From Labilithrix sp. (lineage in GTDB: Bacteria > Myxococcota_A > Polyangia > Polyangiales > Polyangiaceae), in assembly GCA_019637175.1 (NCBI GenBank), contig JAHBWD010000075.1, positions 1 to 37,815 on the forward strand: DNA of 37,815 nt, read 5' to 3'. Under the pieces are notes generated by a model, which saw nothing but the letters and a program-made list of their open reading frames with translations, did not search any database and had not been told where the DNA came from. The position numbers and the translations under genes were made by a program. Shown one piece after another: positions 7,150 through 15,071 of this stretch. Each line of letters opens with the position of its first letter. Within the stretch, counting starts at the first letter, position 1.

Positions 7150-8087
7150 GCAGGCGCGTAGAGCGTCTCCCACGCGAGCAGCACGAGCGTCAGCCACGAC
7201 GCGTCGGCGAGCAGCAGGTGGACGATCTGCATCGGCACCGGCGCGAGCAGGAACAGGTTCAAGATCCCTGCGGCGAACTGCGTCGCGAACACCATCGTGA
7301 CGGCGCGCGAGAGCAGCTTCACGCGCGGCGTCGGCCGCGCGACGCGCGCGAGGCTCGCCGTGGCGAAGACGAGCGCCGTGGTGCCGAGCGCGAGGAACGG
7401 ATGCAAGACGCGCAGCCGCAAGAAGAGATGCGCGAGCGGCGAGAGATCCTGCGCGAGGCCTTCCTTCAGCGATCGCGCTGGGAAGAGCGTGTCGCCCAAG
7501 GCCGCCACCGCGCCGCTGGCGCCGAGCACCAAGACCGCGACGAGCGATCCAAGAGTCGCGAGCCTCACGATCGCGCCAGGCTTCGCCGCGGGAGCTTCGT
7601 CCGCGCTCGCGTCGCGATCGCGCGTCAGCCACGCCGTCAAGACGAGCGCGCCGAGCAGCAAGAAGGTGTTGCCGAGGTGCAGGATCATCGAGAGCCCGCG
7701 CTTCATCGAGGCGTCGTGCGCCACGAGCTCGAAGAGCACGAGGCCCGCGCCGATCAGCGCTTCGCCGATCACGAAGACGGTCGAGAGGCTCGCGGCGCGG
7801 CGCGCCGGCTTGGAGAATCGCGGCTTCGCGCGGAGCGTCCAGATCGTGAGGCCGAGCACGAGCAAGAGGGCGAGGCCGCTCGTCGCGCGGTGCGTCGCCT
7901 CGATGATCGTCGCGGTGCTCGGGGCGCTCGGGACCACGACGCCGTTGCACAGCGGCCAGTGACGACCGCATCCAGCCCCCGAGCCGCTTGCCCTCACGTA
8001 CGCACCCCACGCGATGACGAGCAGGTTGTAGGCGAGCACCCACCACGCGAACGTGCTGGGCCCGAACTGGCGCGATCTCGGATGCAT
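7065..8087 (-). CDS. ctaA: Heme A synthase (CtaA/COX15 family)
   Basis: 340 residues with about eight transmembrane helices. The N-terminus has the family motif WGAYVRASGSGAGCGRHWPLC, including the paired-Cys loop, followed by EATHR with a heme-ligand His; further His ligands appear in MILHLGN and LHPFLALG. CtaA oxidises heme O to heme A for cytochrome aa3 oxidase. The ATG at 8087 is preferred because homologues begin shortly before FAWWVLAYNLLV; an in-frame ATG at 8177 would add 30 basic residues. The last 30 or so residues after LYAPAQ look like a non-conserved tail read through the antisense SDR gene. No ctaB or oxidase genes are nearby. Confidence 0.88.
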   Translation of the reverse strand: MHPRSRQFGPSTFAWWVLAYNLLVIAWGAYVRASGSGAGCGRHWPLCNGVVVPSAPSTATIIEATHRATSGLALLLVLGLTIWTLRAKPRFSKPARRAASLSTVFVIGEALIGAGLVLFELVAHDASMKRGLSMILHLGNTFLLLGALVLTAWLTRDRDASADEAPAAKPGAIVRLATLGSLVAVLVLGASGAVAALGDTLFPARSLKEGLAQDLSPLAHLFLRLRVLHPFLALGTTALVFATASLARVARPTPRVKLLSRAVTMVFATQFAAGILNLFLLAPVPMQIVHLLLADASWLTLVLLAWETLYAPAQAPIMSRKGPAPISDVPPSTSSVEPVT

Positions 8088-8183
8088 CGGGCGTGCTCGA
8101 CGTAGACCCGCGAGGGCTTTCCGGCAAGCGATTCCGAACGCTACGAGCGGCCTCTGCTGCTTTCGGGCCTCAGCCATAGGTGT

Positions 8184-8189
8184 TAGGCT
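8184..8189 (+). promoter_or_regulatory. -10 box TAGGCT upstream of Ser/Thr kinase 1
   Basis: TAGGCT ends 9 bases before GTG 8199; no Shine-Dalgarno is seen, which fits a near-leaderless transcript. Confidence 0.4.
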
Positions 8190-8198
8190 TTCCGCCGA

Positions 8199-9797
8199 GT
8201 GGCGGAGCAATCCAGCGCGGATTTCCGCGGGAGTCTTGGTCGATACGCGCTCTACGGCGAGATCGCCGCGGGTGGTATGGCGACCGTCCATCTCGCGCGC
8301 CTGCTCGGGCCCGTCGGCTTCGCGCGCACGGTCGCGATCAAGCGCCTGCACCCCCACCTCGCGAAGGATCCCGACTTCGTCGCGATGTTCCTCGAAGAGG
8401 CGCGCCTGGCCGCCCGCGTGCGTCACCCGAACGTCGTCTCGACGCTCGACGTCGTGTCCGACGACGGCGAGCTCTTCCTCGTCATGGAGTACGTGGCGGG
8501 CGAGTCGCTCTCGCGCCTCGTGCGAAAGTCGCGCGATCGCGGCGAGCGCGTGCCGCCGGGCTATGCGGTGGCGATCGTCTCGGGCGCGCTCGAGGGGCTT
8601 CACTCCGCGCACGAGGCGAAGAGCGAGAAGGGGCAGGCGCTCGGCCTCGTGCATCGCGACGTGTCTCCGCAGAACGTCCACGTGGGCGTCGACGGCGTGC
8701 CCCAGCTCCTCGACTTCGGCATCGCGAAGGCGACGAACCGCGTGCAAGAGACGCGCACCGATCAGATCAAGGGCAAGGTCGCGTACATGTCTCCCGAGCA
8801 GCTCGCGAAGGGCGCCATCGATCGACGCGCCGACGTCTACTCGGCGTCGGTGGTGCTCTGGGAGACGCTGACGGGGCAGCGCCTCTTCAAGGCCGACGAC
8901 GTGCCCTCGCTCGTGTACGCGATCATCAACGAAGAGGTGCGCAAGCCGAGCGACGTCGTGCCCGAGCTCCCGAAGGAGCTCGACGCGATCGTCATGAAGG
9001 GCCTCGAGCGCGAGGCCGACAAACGCTGGGAGTCGGCGCGCGAGATGGCGGCGGCCCTCGAGCACGCGATCCGCCCCGCGCCGGCGCGCGAGATCGGCGA
9101 GTGGGTGCAAGACGTCGCGGGCGAGGCGCTCACGTGGCGGCAGGAGCTCGTGCATCGTATCGAGAGCGAGACGTCGGAGTCGATCCCGCCGCCGATGCGG
9201 CTCGACTCGCCGGCTTCGCCGATCGAGGTCTCGAGCGGCGTCGTCCCGACCGACGCGCCGGAGTACGAAGACGATCCGCGCGACGACGCGGCGGGACCTG
9301 TTGGATCGGTCTCCGACGACGAGCGCGAGACGCTCTACGCGCCGAGCACGCGCGTGCCCGCGCCGTCCGTCGTCGACGATCATCCCGAGGGCGGGCGCCG
9401 CTCGCGCATCGGCCTCGTGGCGATGGTGCTCGCGGGCGTGCTCCTCGTGTCCGGAGGGGCGCTCTTCGGACTTCGCTGGATGCAGATCTCGGCCGACACC
9501 GGCGTCGAGCCCGGAGGCGCGGCGACCTCTCATCCGCAGGAGGCGGAGTCGGCCGAGTCGGCGATCGTGATCGGCAAGCCGGTCTCGCCCGCGGGCTCGG
9601 CGAGCGCGGCGGCGAGCGCCTCGGCCGCCGCTTCGACGACGCCGCGGCCCGTGTTCACGACGATGATGCCCGTCGCGTCGGGCGTGCGACCGAAGACGAC
9701 GCCGTCGGCGCCCGTTCACGACGAGTGCGACAACCCGTTCGTCGTCGACGCGCGCGGGATTCGGCACCCGAAGCCGCAGTGCTTCAAGCGTCCGTAG
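8199..9797 (+). CDS. Transmembrane Ser/Thr protein kinase 1
   Basis: 532 residues. The kinase domain covers about 14-290: Gly-rich loop EIAAGGMATV (21-30), VAIK Lys48, alpha-C Glu in FLEEARLAA, catalytic HRDVSPQN (His152-Asp154, with Ser where most kinases have Lys), DFG at 172-174 and YMSPEQ. A disordered acidic juxtamembrane stretch follows, one transmembrane helix (about 404-426) and an outside Ala/Ser-rich linker ending in a Cys-bracketed tail (Cys510 to Cys528, with CDNPF). It phosphorylates unknown targets. The tail resembles that of the kinase at 16585, and both may sense something in the periplasm. GTG start at the leaderless position. Confidence 0.92.
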   Translation: MAEQSSADFRGSLGRYALYGEIAAGGMATVHLARLLGPVGFARTVAIKRLHPHLAKDPDFVAMFLEEARLAARVRHPNVVSTLDVVSDDGELFLVMEYVAGESLSRLVRKSRDRGERVPPGYAVAIVSGALEGLHSAHEAKSEKGQALGLVHRDVSPQNVHVGVDGVPQLLDFGIAKATNRVQETRTDQIKGKVAYMSPEQLAKGAIDRRADVYSASVVLWETLTGQRLFKADDVPSLVYAIINEEVRKPSDVVPELPKELDAIVMKGLEREADKRWESAREMAAALEHAIRPAPAREIGEWVQDVAGEALTWRQELVHRIESETSESIPPPMRLDSPASPIEVSSGVVPTDAPEYEDDPRDDAAGPVGSVSDDERETLYAPSTRVPAPSVVDDHPEGGRRSRIGLVAMVLAGVLLVSGGALFGLRWMQISADTGVEPGGAATSHPQEAESAESAIVIGKPVSPAGSASAAASASAAASTTPRPVFTTMMPVASGVRPKTTPSAPVHDECDNPFVVDARGIRHPKPQCFKRP

Positions 9798-9815
9798 CCG
9801 ACGTCGGCGAGCGAG

Positions 9816-11087
9816 CTAGAGGAGCTTCCGCGCGGGCGCGACGACGTTCGCCACGAGGACGCCGATCACGAGCGCCGCGCCGACGAGCCCCATCATCAGG
9901 CCCTTCTCGATCCCGGGCCCGACGTCCTTCGCGAGGAGCGCGCCGAGGCTCACGAAGCCGAAGCTCCCGGGCACGAGGAGCATCATCCCGGGGAGCTGAA
10001 AGAGCTGCGCCGGTCGATTCATGGTGCGCGCGAGCAGGTTCGAGAGCACGCACACGGCGAGCGCCGCGCAGAACGCCGCGACGTGCTCGGGGAGCGAACG
10101 GACCGCGAGCGCGGTCACCGCGTATCCCGTCGCGCCGGAGGCGAGCGCCGCCCAGAGGTAGCGGCGCGGGACCTGGAAGATGATCGCGAACGAGACCGAC
10201 GACACGACGAGCGCGATGGCTTGATAGGGGAGCCCGAGGCCGACGCGCGCGCCGGCGGGCGCGGGCATGCCGACGCCGGCCATCTTCTGGAATCCGGCGA
10301 CGAGCGCGACGCCGAACAAGATCAAGAGCAGCGTCACCGCCGACTCCATCAGGCGCGCGCCTCCGGAGACGAGGTTCTTCTGCGCGACCTCGGCGAGGCC
10401 CGTCGTGAACGTCATGCCGGGGAAGAGCGAGATCGCGCCGGCGAGGACGATCACCTCGGGAGCGGCCGTCGGCCAGATGCGGGTCGCGAGCCATGCGCAG
10501 ACGGCGGCGAAGAGGCCGCCCAAGAACTCCGAGAGCAGGCGCTGCGCCGGCCTTCGGCCGAAGAGCACGCGGCTCCCGCCGACGACGGCGCCCACGATCG
10601 ACGCGACGAGCACGTCGACGACGCCGCCTCGAAAGAAGACGGCGGCCGCGGCCGCCGCCGCCGTCGTCGCGGCCCAGACGAGCGGCGCGGACCACGCCGG
10701 CGGCCTATCGACGACCGCGCGGATGCGCGCGCGCGCTTGCTCGATGGTGACCTTGCGCTCGGAGACCTCGTTGAAGATCGCGTCGACCAGCGTGAGGCGC
10801 TCGAGATCGACGCCCCAGTCGGACACGCGCGTCATCCGGTGCACCTCGGGCAGCGGACCTTCCGCGCGCTCGCGCGTCGTGACGCGAAGGAAGAGCCCCG
10901 TCGGAAGCGCGAACGGCTCGGCGCGATATCCCTCCGCGTCGGCGACCGCGCGGATCACGTCCTCGAGTCGATAGCTCGGGCATCCGTACGACGCGAGCGT
11001 CGCGCCGATGTCGAGGAGGTAGTCGGCGAGCTCTTCGCGCGACCGCGTACGCGCGGAAGGCGTGGGGACGAGCTCGTCTTCGATCAT
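9816..11087 (-). CDS. ThrE-type threonine/serine exporter family protein
   Basis: 423 residues. The N-terminal half is the ThrE/DUF1212 soluble-plus-membrane domain (LLDIGATLASYGCPSYRLED, then PTGLFLRV), and the C-terminal half is a ThrE_2-like block of helices; about ten transmembrane segments in total. Relatives export threonine and serine by proton antiport in Corynebacterium, and others transport small carboxylates. The start ATG 11087 overlaps the PilZ stop as ATGA, so translation is coupled to the upstream PilZ gene. It converges with kinase 1, with 18 bases between the stops. Substrate is not deducible. Confidence 0.88.
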   Translation of the reverse strand: MIEDELVPTPSARTRSREELADYLLDIGATLASYGCPSYRLEDVIRAVADAEGYRAEPFALPTGLFLRVTTRERAEGPLPEVHRMTRVSDWGVDLERLTLVDAIFNEVSERKVTIEQARARIRAVVDRPPAWSAPLVWAATTAAAAAAAVFFRGGVVDVLVASIVGAVVGGSRVLFGRRPAQRLLSEFLGGLFAAVCAWLATRIWPTAAPEVIVLAGAISLFPGMTFTTGLAEVAQKNLVSGGARLMESAVTLLLILFGVALVAGFQKMAGVGMPAPAGARVGLGLPYQAIALVVSSVSFAIIFQVPRRYLWAALASGATGYAVTALAVRSLPEHVAAFCAALAVCVLSNLLARTMNRPAQLFQLPGMMLLVPGSFGFVSLGALLAKDVGPGIEKGLMMGLVGAALVIGVLVANVVAPARKLL

Positions 11088-11482
11088 GCGGCGCGCGCGC
11101 GCGTCACGAGCGGACGCGGCGGACGCATCGGCTCGGGCGCGAACATGCCTCGCAGGTGCTCGAAGATGAGCTGCTCGTGCTCGCGCTCGATCGCGTGAAA
11201 CTCGATCCCGAAGGAGAGACCGGTGTCGCCGGGGCGGCGACCGTGCACGACGCGCGCGACCGTCCCGACGGCGTCGAGGTACGTGTTGCAACGCGGCGGG
11301 CGGAACGTGACCACGATCTCCTCGCCGGTGAGCACGCGCGACGTCGCGCGGACGAGCATGCCCCGGGTCGAGAGATCGAGGGCCAGATCGCCGATGACCT
11401 TGAAGTCGTGCTCGCGCACCACCTCGCAGTCGAGACGGACGAACCTACGGAACGCGCGCCGAACCGGCTCCGACATCATCAT
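11084..11482 (-). CDS. PilZ-domain protein
   Basis: 132 residues. A PilZ domain is recognisable by the N-terminal RRFVRL (the R-x-x-x-R part of the c-di-GMP site), then DLSTRGMLV (the D-x-S-x-x-G part) and GIEF. It probably binds cyclic di-GMP and passes the signal to partners; PilZ proteins are frequent in gliding bacteria. The ATG at 11482, the first of three consecutive ATGs, is chosen over 11542 because a TACGAT box lies 6 bases upstream and the codons between the two starts (CTA, CAT, TTG, CTT) are unlike the rest of the gene. The stop overlaps the ThrE-like start. Confidence 0.85.
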   Translation of the reverse strand: MMMSEPVRRAFRRFVRLDCEVVREHDFKVIGDLALDLSTRGMLVRATSRVLTGEEIVVTFRPPRCNTYLDAVGTVARVVHGRRPGDTGLSFGIEFHAIEREHEQLIFEHLRGMFAPEPMRPPRPLVTRARAA

Positions 11483-11488
11483 GAGCCG

Positions 11489-11494
11489 ATCGTA
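11489..11494 (-). promoter_or_regulatory. -10 box TACGAT for the PilZ-ThrE unit
   Basis: On the minus strand TACGAT ends 6 bases before ATG 11482, with TTGGCC 18 bases further upstream as a possible -35. It predicts a leaderless transcript. Confidence 0.45.
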
Positions 11495-11554
11495 GGTAAG
11501 GAAATGTAGGATGGCCAAGAAGCGACCGATCCGGGCCTTCATTTAAGGAGGGCC

Positions 11555-11755
11555 CTACGACGCCTGGGCGGGAAGATCGGCCTCGGCCACCACGAGGGTC
11601 GAGCCGCAGAAACAGGTGCGGAGCTCGATCCAGCCGTCGGCGCCCGCGAGGTAGCGACCGATGGGCGGGAGCTCGGGCCACTCTTCGCGCGACCAGACCT
11701 CGCCGCAGCGGCATGTCTTCGGCCATCGAGGCTTGGAAGGCTCCGCCGGCGTCAT
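11555..11755 (-). CDS. Small Cys-containing protein, probable zinc ribbon (66 aa)
   Basis: 66 residues from ATG 11755, which has GGAGGGAG five bases upstream; a longer frame starts at 11791 but lacks such a site. Two Cys pairs, CRCGE and CFCGS, are about 30 residues apart, the pattern of a zinc-binding ribbon, with a WPELPPIGRYL segment between. I do not recognise a named family. It lies between the PilZ gene and the GYF-like gene, all on the minus strand, with gaps of about 46-75 bases, so a common transcript is possible. Confidence 0.65.
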   Translation of the reverse strand: MTPAEPSKPRWPKTCRCGEVWSREEWPELPPIGRYLAGADGWIELRTCFCGSTLVVAEADLPAQAS

Positions 11756-11801
11756 CGCTCCCTCCGTGGCACGGGAGCAGGTCACGCGCAACAGCGGCGG
11801 G

Positions 11802-12488
11802 CTACTTGCCGCGCTTGGCCTTCTTCGCCTTGCCCTTGCCCTTGCCCGCGGGCGCGTTCGGCAGCGACGACGCCGTCATCGTGGGGATCGACGGATCGAT
11901 CGCGGCGGCCGCGGGCTCCGCGGGAGCAGGAGGAGCGGGCGCGGGCGCGGGAGGCGGAGCGACGACCGGAGGCGGCTCCGGCTTCGGCGGCGCAGGCTCG
12001 ACGTGCGCCACCGGCGCGCGACGGAGCGCCGAAGCGTACGCGCGCTCGAGCGTCGGCTTCGCGCGGAACGCCGCGAACGAGAGACCGGCGACGACCGCGA
12101 GCGCGACGAACGCGCCGAAGATCTTCTTGCCGCGTCGCGGGCGGAGCGCGCGCATCGCGCTGTCGTCGGGCCCGAGGGCGCCGACGTCGAGCGCGACGGG
12201 CCCGCGCAGATCGCTGAGGTCGACGCCGTACGGCGTGTCGAGCGCGACGGGCATGATGCTGTTCGGAACGACGGAGACCGGCGGAGGCGTCGTGTCGAGA
12301 CCCGCGATCTGCCCGAGCGTCGACCACTGCAAGTCGCCCGCCTTGAGCACCGGCGTCTTCGCGTCGATGACGCCGGAATCGAACGCTTGATCGAGCTCGT
12401 CGAGCGTGAGGCCGCGCGTCTCTCCGCTGGGGAGGCGGACGGTCCAGATGTCGAGGTTGTGACGGCCCGAGCTCGTGACGTCGTTCAT
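11802..12488 (-). CDS. Membrane protein with GYF-like N-terminal domain
   Basis: 228 residues. Residues about 14-64 (IWTVRLPSGETRGLTLDELD, then GDLQWSTLGQIAGL) look like the GYF_2-type domain common in myxobacterial signalling proteins, thought to bind proline-rich peptides. One transmembrane helix (about 123-142) follows a basic RPRRGKK stop-transfer-like patch, then an outside Pro/Ala-rich stretch (about 160-200) and a Lys/Gly-rich C-terminus. The topology is probably cytoplasmic domain with an outside tail. GGAGGT seven bases upstream supports ATG 12488. Its 5' region holds a long dyad (12502-12538). Partner unknown. Confidence 0.78.
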   Translation of the reverse strand: MNDVTSSGRHNLDIWTVRLPSGETRGLTLDELDQAFDSGVIDAKTPVLKAGDLQWSTLGQIAGLDTTPPPVSVVPNSIMPVALDTPYGVDLSDLRGPVALDVGALGPDDSAMRALRPRRGKKIFGAFVALAVVAGLSFAAFRAKPTLERAYASALRRAPVAHVEPAPPKPEPPPVVAPPPAPAPAPPAPAEPAAAAIDPSIPTMTASSLPNAPAGKGKGKAKKAKRGK

Positions 12489-12501
12489 TCGCGACCTCCA
12501 T

Positions 12502-12538
12502 CGCTTCGACGGTGCTCGCGAGCACGTCGATCGAAGCG
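12502..12538. promoter_or_regulatory. Nested inverted repeat in the divergent promoter region
   Basis: A perfect 14-base palindrome GTGCTCGCGAGCAC (12512-12525) sits inside outer arms CGCTTCGA (12502-12509) and TCGAAGCG (12531-12538). It is 14 bases upstream of the GYF-like gene start, so it could be an operator or a 5'-UTR hairpin. Confidence 0.45.
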
Positions 12539-12651
12539 CGGCACAGTAGCAGCGACGGCCGAACGCGCACGCGATCGACGGCTGTTTTTTCGAGTCCGCG
12601 CGCGAATCCAACGACGCCGAACAAGTCCGTCGGGACCGAAACGCGTTGCGG

Positions 12652-12657
12652 TAGACT
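12652..12657 (+). promoter_or_regulatory. -10 box TAGACT, leaderless start for the 12664 lipoprotein gene
   Basis: TAGACT ends 6 bases before GTG 12664, with no Shine-Dalgarno between. Confidence 0.45.
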
Positions 12658-12663
12658 CGAAGC

Positions 12664-13641
12664 GTGGGGTCGTCGCCTTCGCGCAAGCGGCTCGCGAGCC
12701 TGGCACTCGCGAGCTTCGGGCTCACCGCCGCCGCCGCCGCGTGCAACGGCCTCACGGGCGTCGGCGATCTCGTCGTGGGCAGCTCGAACGGCTTCGAGGA
12801 CGGCGGCGAGAACGACGCTGCACCGCTCTCGAGCTGCGGCGCTCGCCAGGTCTGCATGCCGAACGAGGACGGCTGGTCGCCGATCCTCCTCGTCGGCGAG
12901 GGCAGGACGCTCACGTGCCCCGCGTCGTATCCCGCGTCGTCGACGCTCGCCGGCGTTCCCTTCGGCTTGCCGACGACCGAGTGCCGCTGCTCGTGCGCGC
13001 CGGTCGGCGGAACCTGCTTGCCGCTCAGCCTCGATCACGGCGGAAACCAGTGCGCGAACGCGACGCTCCCCGTCGACCTTCCGCCCGACGGAGGGTGCGT
13101 CACGCTCCCGCAACCGGTGATGATCGAGCGCGCGAAGCTCGCGCCGCAAGGCGCCGCGCCGATGGGCTGCGAGCCGCAGCAGACCGCCGCGTTTCCCCCG
13201 CCGGTCGCGCGCGGCGTCTGTGGCGACGCGGTCATCGCCCCGAGCGGCTGCGCGCGCGGCGAGGCGTGCGTCGGCGAAGCGCCGGCCACGACCGACAACT
13301 GCATCGTGCACGACGGCGACGTCCTTTGCCCTTCGCTGCGATTCCCGAGGAGGATCAAGCTCGGCGCCTCGCCCAACGACACGCGCGCTTGCACGGGCTG
13401 CACGTGCGCGACGGACGGCTGCGCGGGCACGGAGCTCACGCTCTACGGCAACACCAACTGCGGTGGACTCGGCAGCGAGAAGCTCCGGGCCAACGGCACC
13501 TGCAACCTCGTTCTCTTCCCCTTCGGGCTCAACGTCCGATCGGCGGCGCTCACCGCCGCCGGCGGCTGCCGGGTCGCCACGCCCTCGATTCGAACGGGAG
13601 ACATCACGTTCGACGCGCCGAAGACGATCTGCTGCCGCTGA
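12664..13641 (+). CDS. Cys-rich putative lipoprotein
   Basis: 325 residues. A type II signal ends in a lipobox AAAAAC (Cys27). The mature protein has more than twenty Cys, including CRCSC, CTGCTC and a terminal CC, spread over a Pro/Gly-rich sequence with no recognised catalytic domain. Such disulfide-rich lipoproteins are a hallmark of myxobacterial cell envelopes. It begins with GTG at the leaderless position and is followed by a small secreted-protein gene with a 4-base gap, then deformylase. It diverges from the GYF-like membrane protein. Function unknown. Confidence 0.78.
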   Translation: MGSSPSRKRLASLALASFGLTAAAAACNGLTGVGDLVVGSSNGFEDGGENDAAPLSSCGARQVCMPNEDGWSPILLVGEGRTLTCPASYPASSTLAGVPFGLPTTECRCSCAPVGGTCLPLSLDHGGNQCANATLPVDLPPDGGCVTLPQPVMIERAKLAPQGAAPMGCEPQQTAAFPPPVARGVCGDAVIAPSGCARGEACVGEAPATTDNCIVHDGDVLCPSLRFPRRIKLGASPNDTRACTGCTCATDGCAGTELTLYGNTNCGGLGSEKLRANGTCNLVLFPFGLNVRSAALTAAGGCRVATPSIRTGDITFDAPKTICCR

Positions 13642-13645
13642 CCCG

Positions 13646-14299
13646 ATGACGCGCGTCTTCGTCACCGCCCTCTTCGCGATCGCGCTCATTTTCGCGAGCC
13701 GCGAAGCAAGCGCAGGATACACACATTACTGGAAGTGGCTGAAGGAGCCCGAGCGCGCAGCGCTCGGGCGCTGCGTCGCCGAGATGACGCGCATCGCCGA
13801 CGCAAGGCGCGAGATCCTCTCCGACGGCGCGGGCAAGACCGGGGCCGAGGCGCGCTTCGACCAAACGTGCGAGGCCTTCGACGCCTCCGACCTCGGCTGC
13901 CTCGCGTTCAACGGCGTCGGCGCCGAGAAGCACGAGACGTTCTCGTTCCCCGTCAGCGGAGGCGCGCCCGCGTTCTCCTTCGTGAAGACCGCGCTCAAGC
14001 CGTACGACGCCGTCGTCGTCGCCGCGCTCATCGTCGCGCGGGATCACTTCGATCCCGACACGCTCGACATCTCGAGCGACGGCGACTGGGGCGTCGAGTG
14101 GGAGAGCGGCGCGAAGCTGTACAGCCAAGTGCTCGGGCGGCGCGCGCGCAACCCGATGAGCGAAGGGCGCACGGCGCCGCCGCTCGACGACGCAGAGGAG
14201 GGCCCGTCGCGGGTGGATCGCTACGGCGGCTACGCCTTCGCCGTCGTGCTCGTGGCGGCGATCGCCTACATCGCGCGTCAGGTGATCCGCCGGCGATGA
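13646..14299 (+). CDS. Secreted or periplasmic protein with C-terminal membrane anchor
   Basis: 217 residues. A signal peptide (FVTALFAIALIFASREASA) with cleavage after ASA, a soluble region with three Cys (CVAEM, CEAF, CLAF) and a C-terminal transmembrane helix (about 192-212) followed by a basic RQVIRRR. The protein should be held in the inner membrane with its body in the periplasm. I do not recognise the family. It follows the lipoprotein gene by 4 bases, and its stop overlaps a possible deformylase start as ATGA, so the three genes probably form one transcription unit. Confidence 0.75.
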   Translation: MTRVFVTALFAIALIFASREASAGYTHYWKWLKEPERAALGRCVAEMTRIADARREILSDGAGKTGAEARFDQTCEAFDASDLGCLAFNGVGAEKHETFSFPVSGGAPAFSFVKTALKPYDAVVVAALIVARDHFDPDTLDISSDGDWGVEWESGAKLYSQVLGRRARNPMSEGRTAPPLDDAEEGPSRVDRYGGYAFAVVLVAAIAYIARQVIRRR

Positions 14300-14934
14300 G
14301 CGATGGCGCGCGCTGTGCTCGTGCGTCGCCCATGGCCAAACGAAAGCTCGCGAAGAGCCCCGATGACATCCGCGATCTCTCCGCAGCGCAGGCGCTTCGC
14401 GGCGCGCCGAGCGGGACGTACAGCCGAGCCGCGATCCTTCGCGTGCGCACGACGCCCGACCCCGTGCTCTCGCGTCGATCCGAGGAGGTCGACCCACGCG
14501 ATCCCTCGATCGTCGCGCTCTCACACGCGCTCGTCGCGACGATGCGCGCTTCGCCGGCGTGCGTCGGCCTCGCGGCGCCGCAGGTCGGCGAGCTCGTTCG
14601 CCTGTTCTGCATGGACGTGACGGGGCATCGCAAAGCGAAATCGTGCGCCGGGCTCGTCGTCATGGTCAACCCGCGGATCGTCGCGCACACCGAGCTCGTG
14701 ATGATGCGCGAGGGGTGCATGAGCGTGCCCGACTTGACGGGAAACGTGTGGCGCGCCGACGAGCTGCTCGTCGAAGGGATCGAGCCGGGCACCGCGCGCC
14801 TGCTCCGCGTCACCGCCGACGGGATCGAAGCGCGCTGCATCCAGCACGAGATCGATCACCTCGACGGCAAGCTGTTCGTCGATCGCGTTCGCGACAGCTC
14901 GAGCGATCTGTTCTCGCGCAAGTCGTACGCCTGA
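14296..14934 (+). CDS. def: Peptide deformylase
   Basis: 212 residues from the ATG that overlaps the previous stop; an alternative ATG at 14332 gives 200 residues. All three deformylase motifs are present: GLAAPQVG, EGCMSVPD (metal Cys; the usual L is M) and QHEIDHLDG (two metal His and catalytic Glu). The enzyme removes the formyl group from nascent proteins in the cytoplasm. About 40-50 residues before ILRVRTTPDPVL have no counterpart in typical deformylases. No methionyl-tRNA formyltransferase gene is adjacent, so this may be a second deformylase in the genome. Confidence 0.92.
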   Translation: MSDGARCARASPMAKRKLAKSPDDIRDLSAAQALRGAPSGTYSRAAILRVRTTPDPVLSRRSEEVDPRDPSIVALSHALVATMRASPACVGLAAPQVGELVRLFCMDVTGHRKAKSCAGLVVMVNPRIVAHTELVMMREGCMSVPDLTGNVWRADELLVEGIEPGTARLLRVTADGIEARCIQHEIDHLDGKLFVDRVRDSSSDLFSRKSYA

Positions 14935-15071
14935 ACGCACATGAGGTCACGCTGGCGACCACCCGCACGATGCCGCAGGGATCTCCCATCAACGCCTGAG
15001 GCCGATACCCCGACGATCCGGGTCATGCACAATCGGAAGCGCTGGCGCGGAAGATGCTCCACGAGGCGCCC

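Noticed and set aside
5865..8127. Long Arg-rich open frames on both strands across 5.9-8.1 kb and similar long frames elsewhere (for example 1159-2178, 16501-19299).
   Set aside because: They are shadows of GC-rich genes in other frames: Arg/Ala/His-rich composition, no domains, and recognised genes on the opposing frame.
8088..9767. A 560-residue upstream extension of the heme A synthase frame.
   Set aside because: It lies antisense to kinase 1 and is only low-complexity Arg/His-rich sequence. The real protein begins near 8087.
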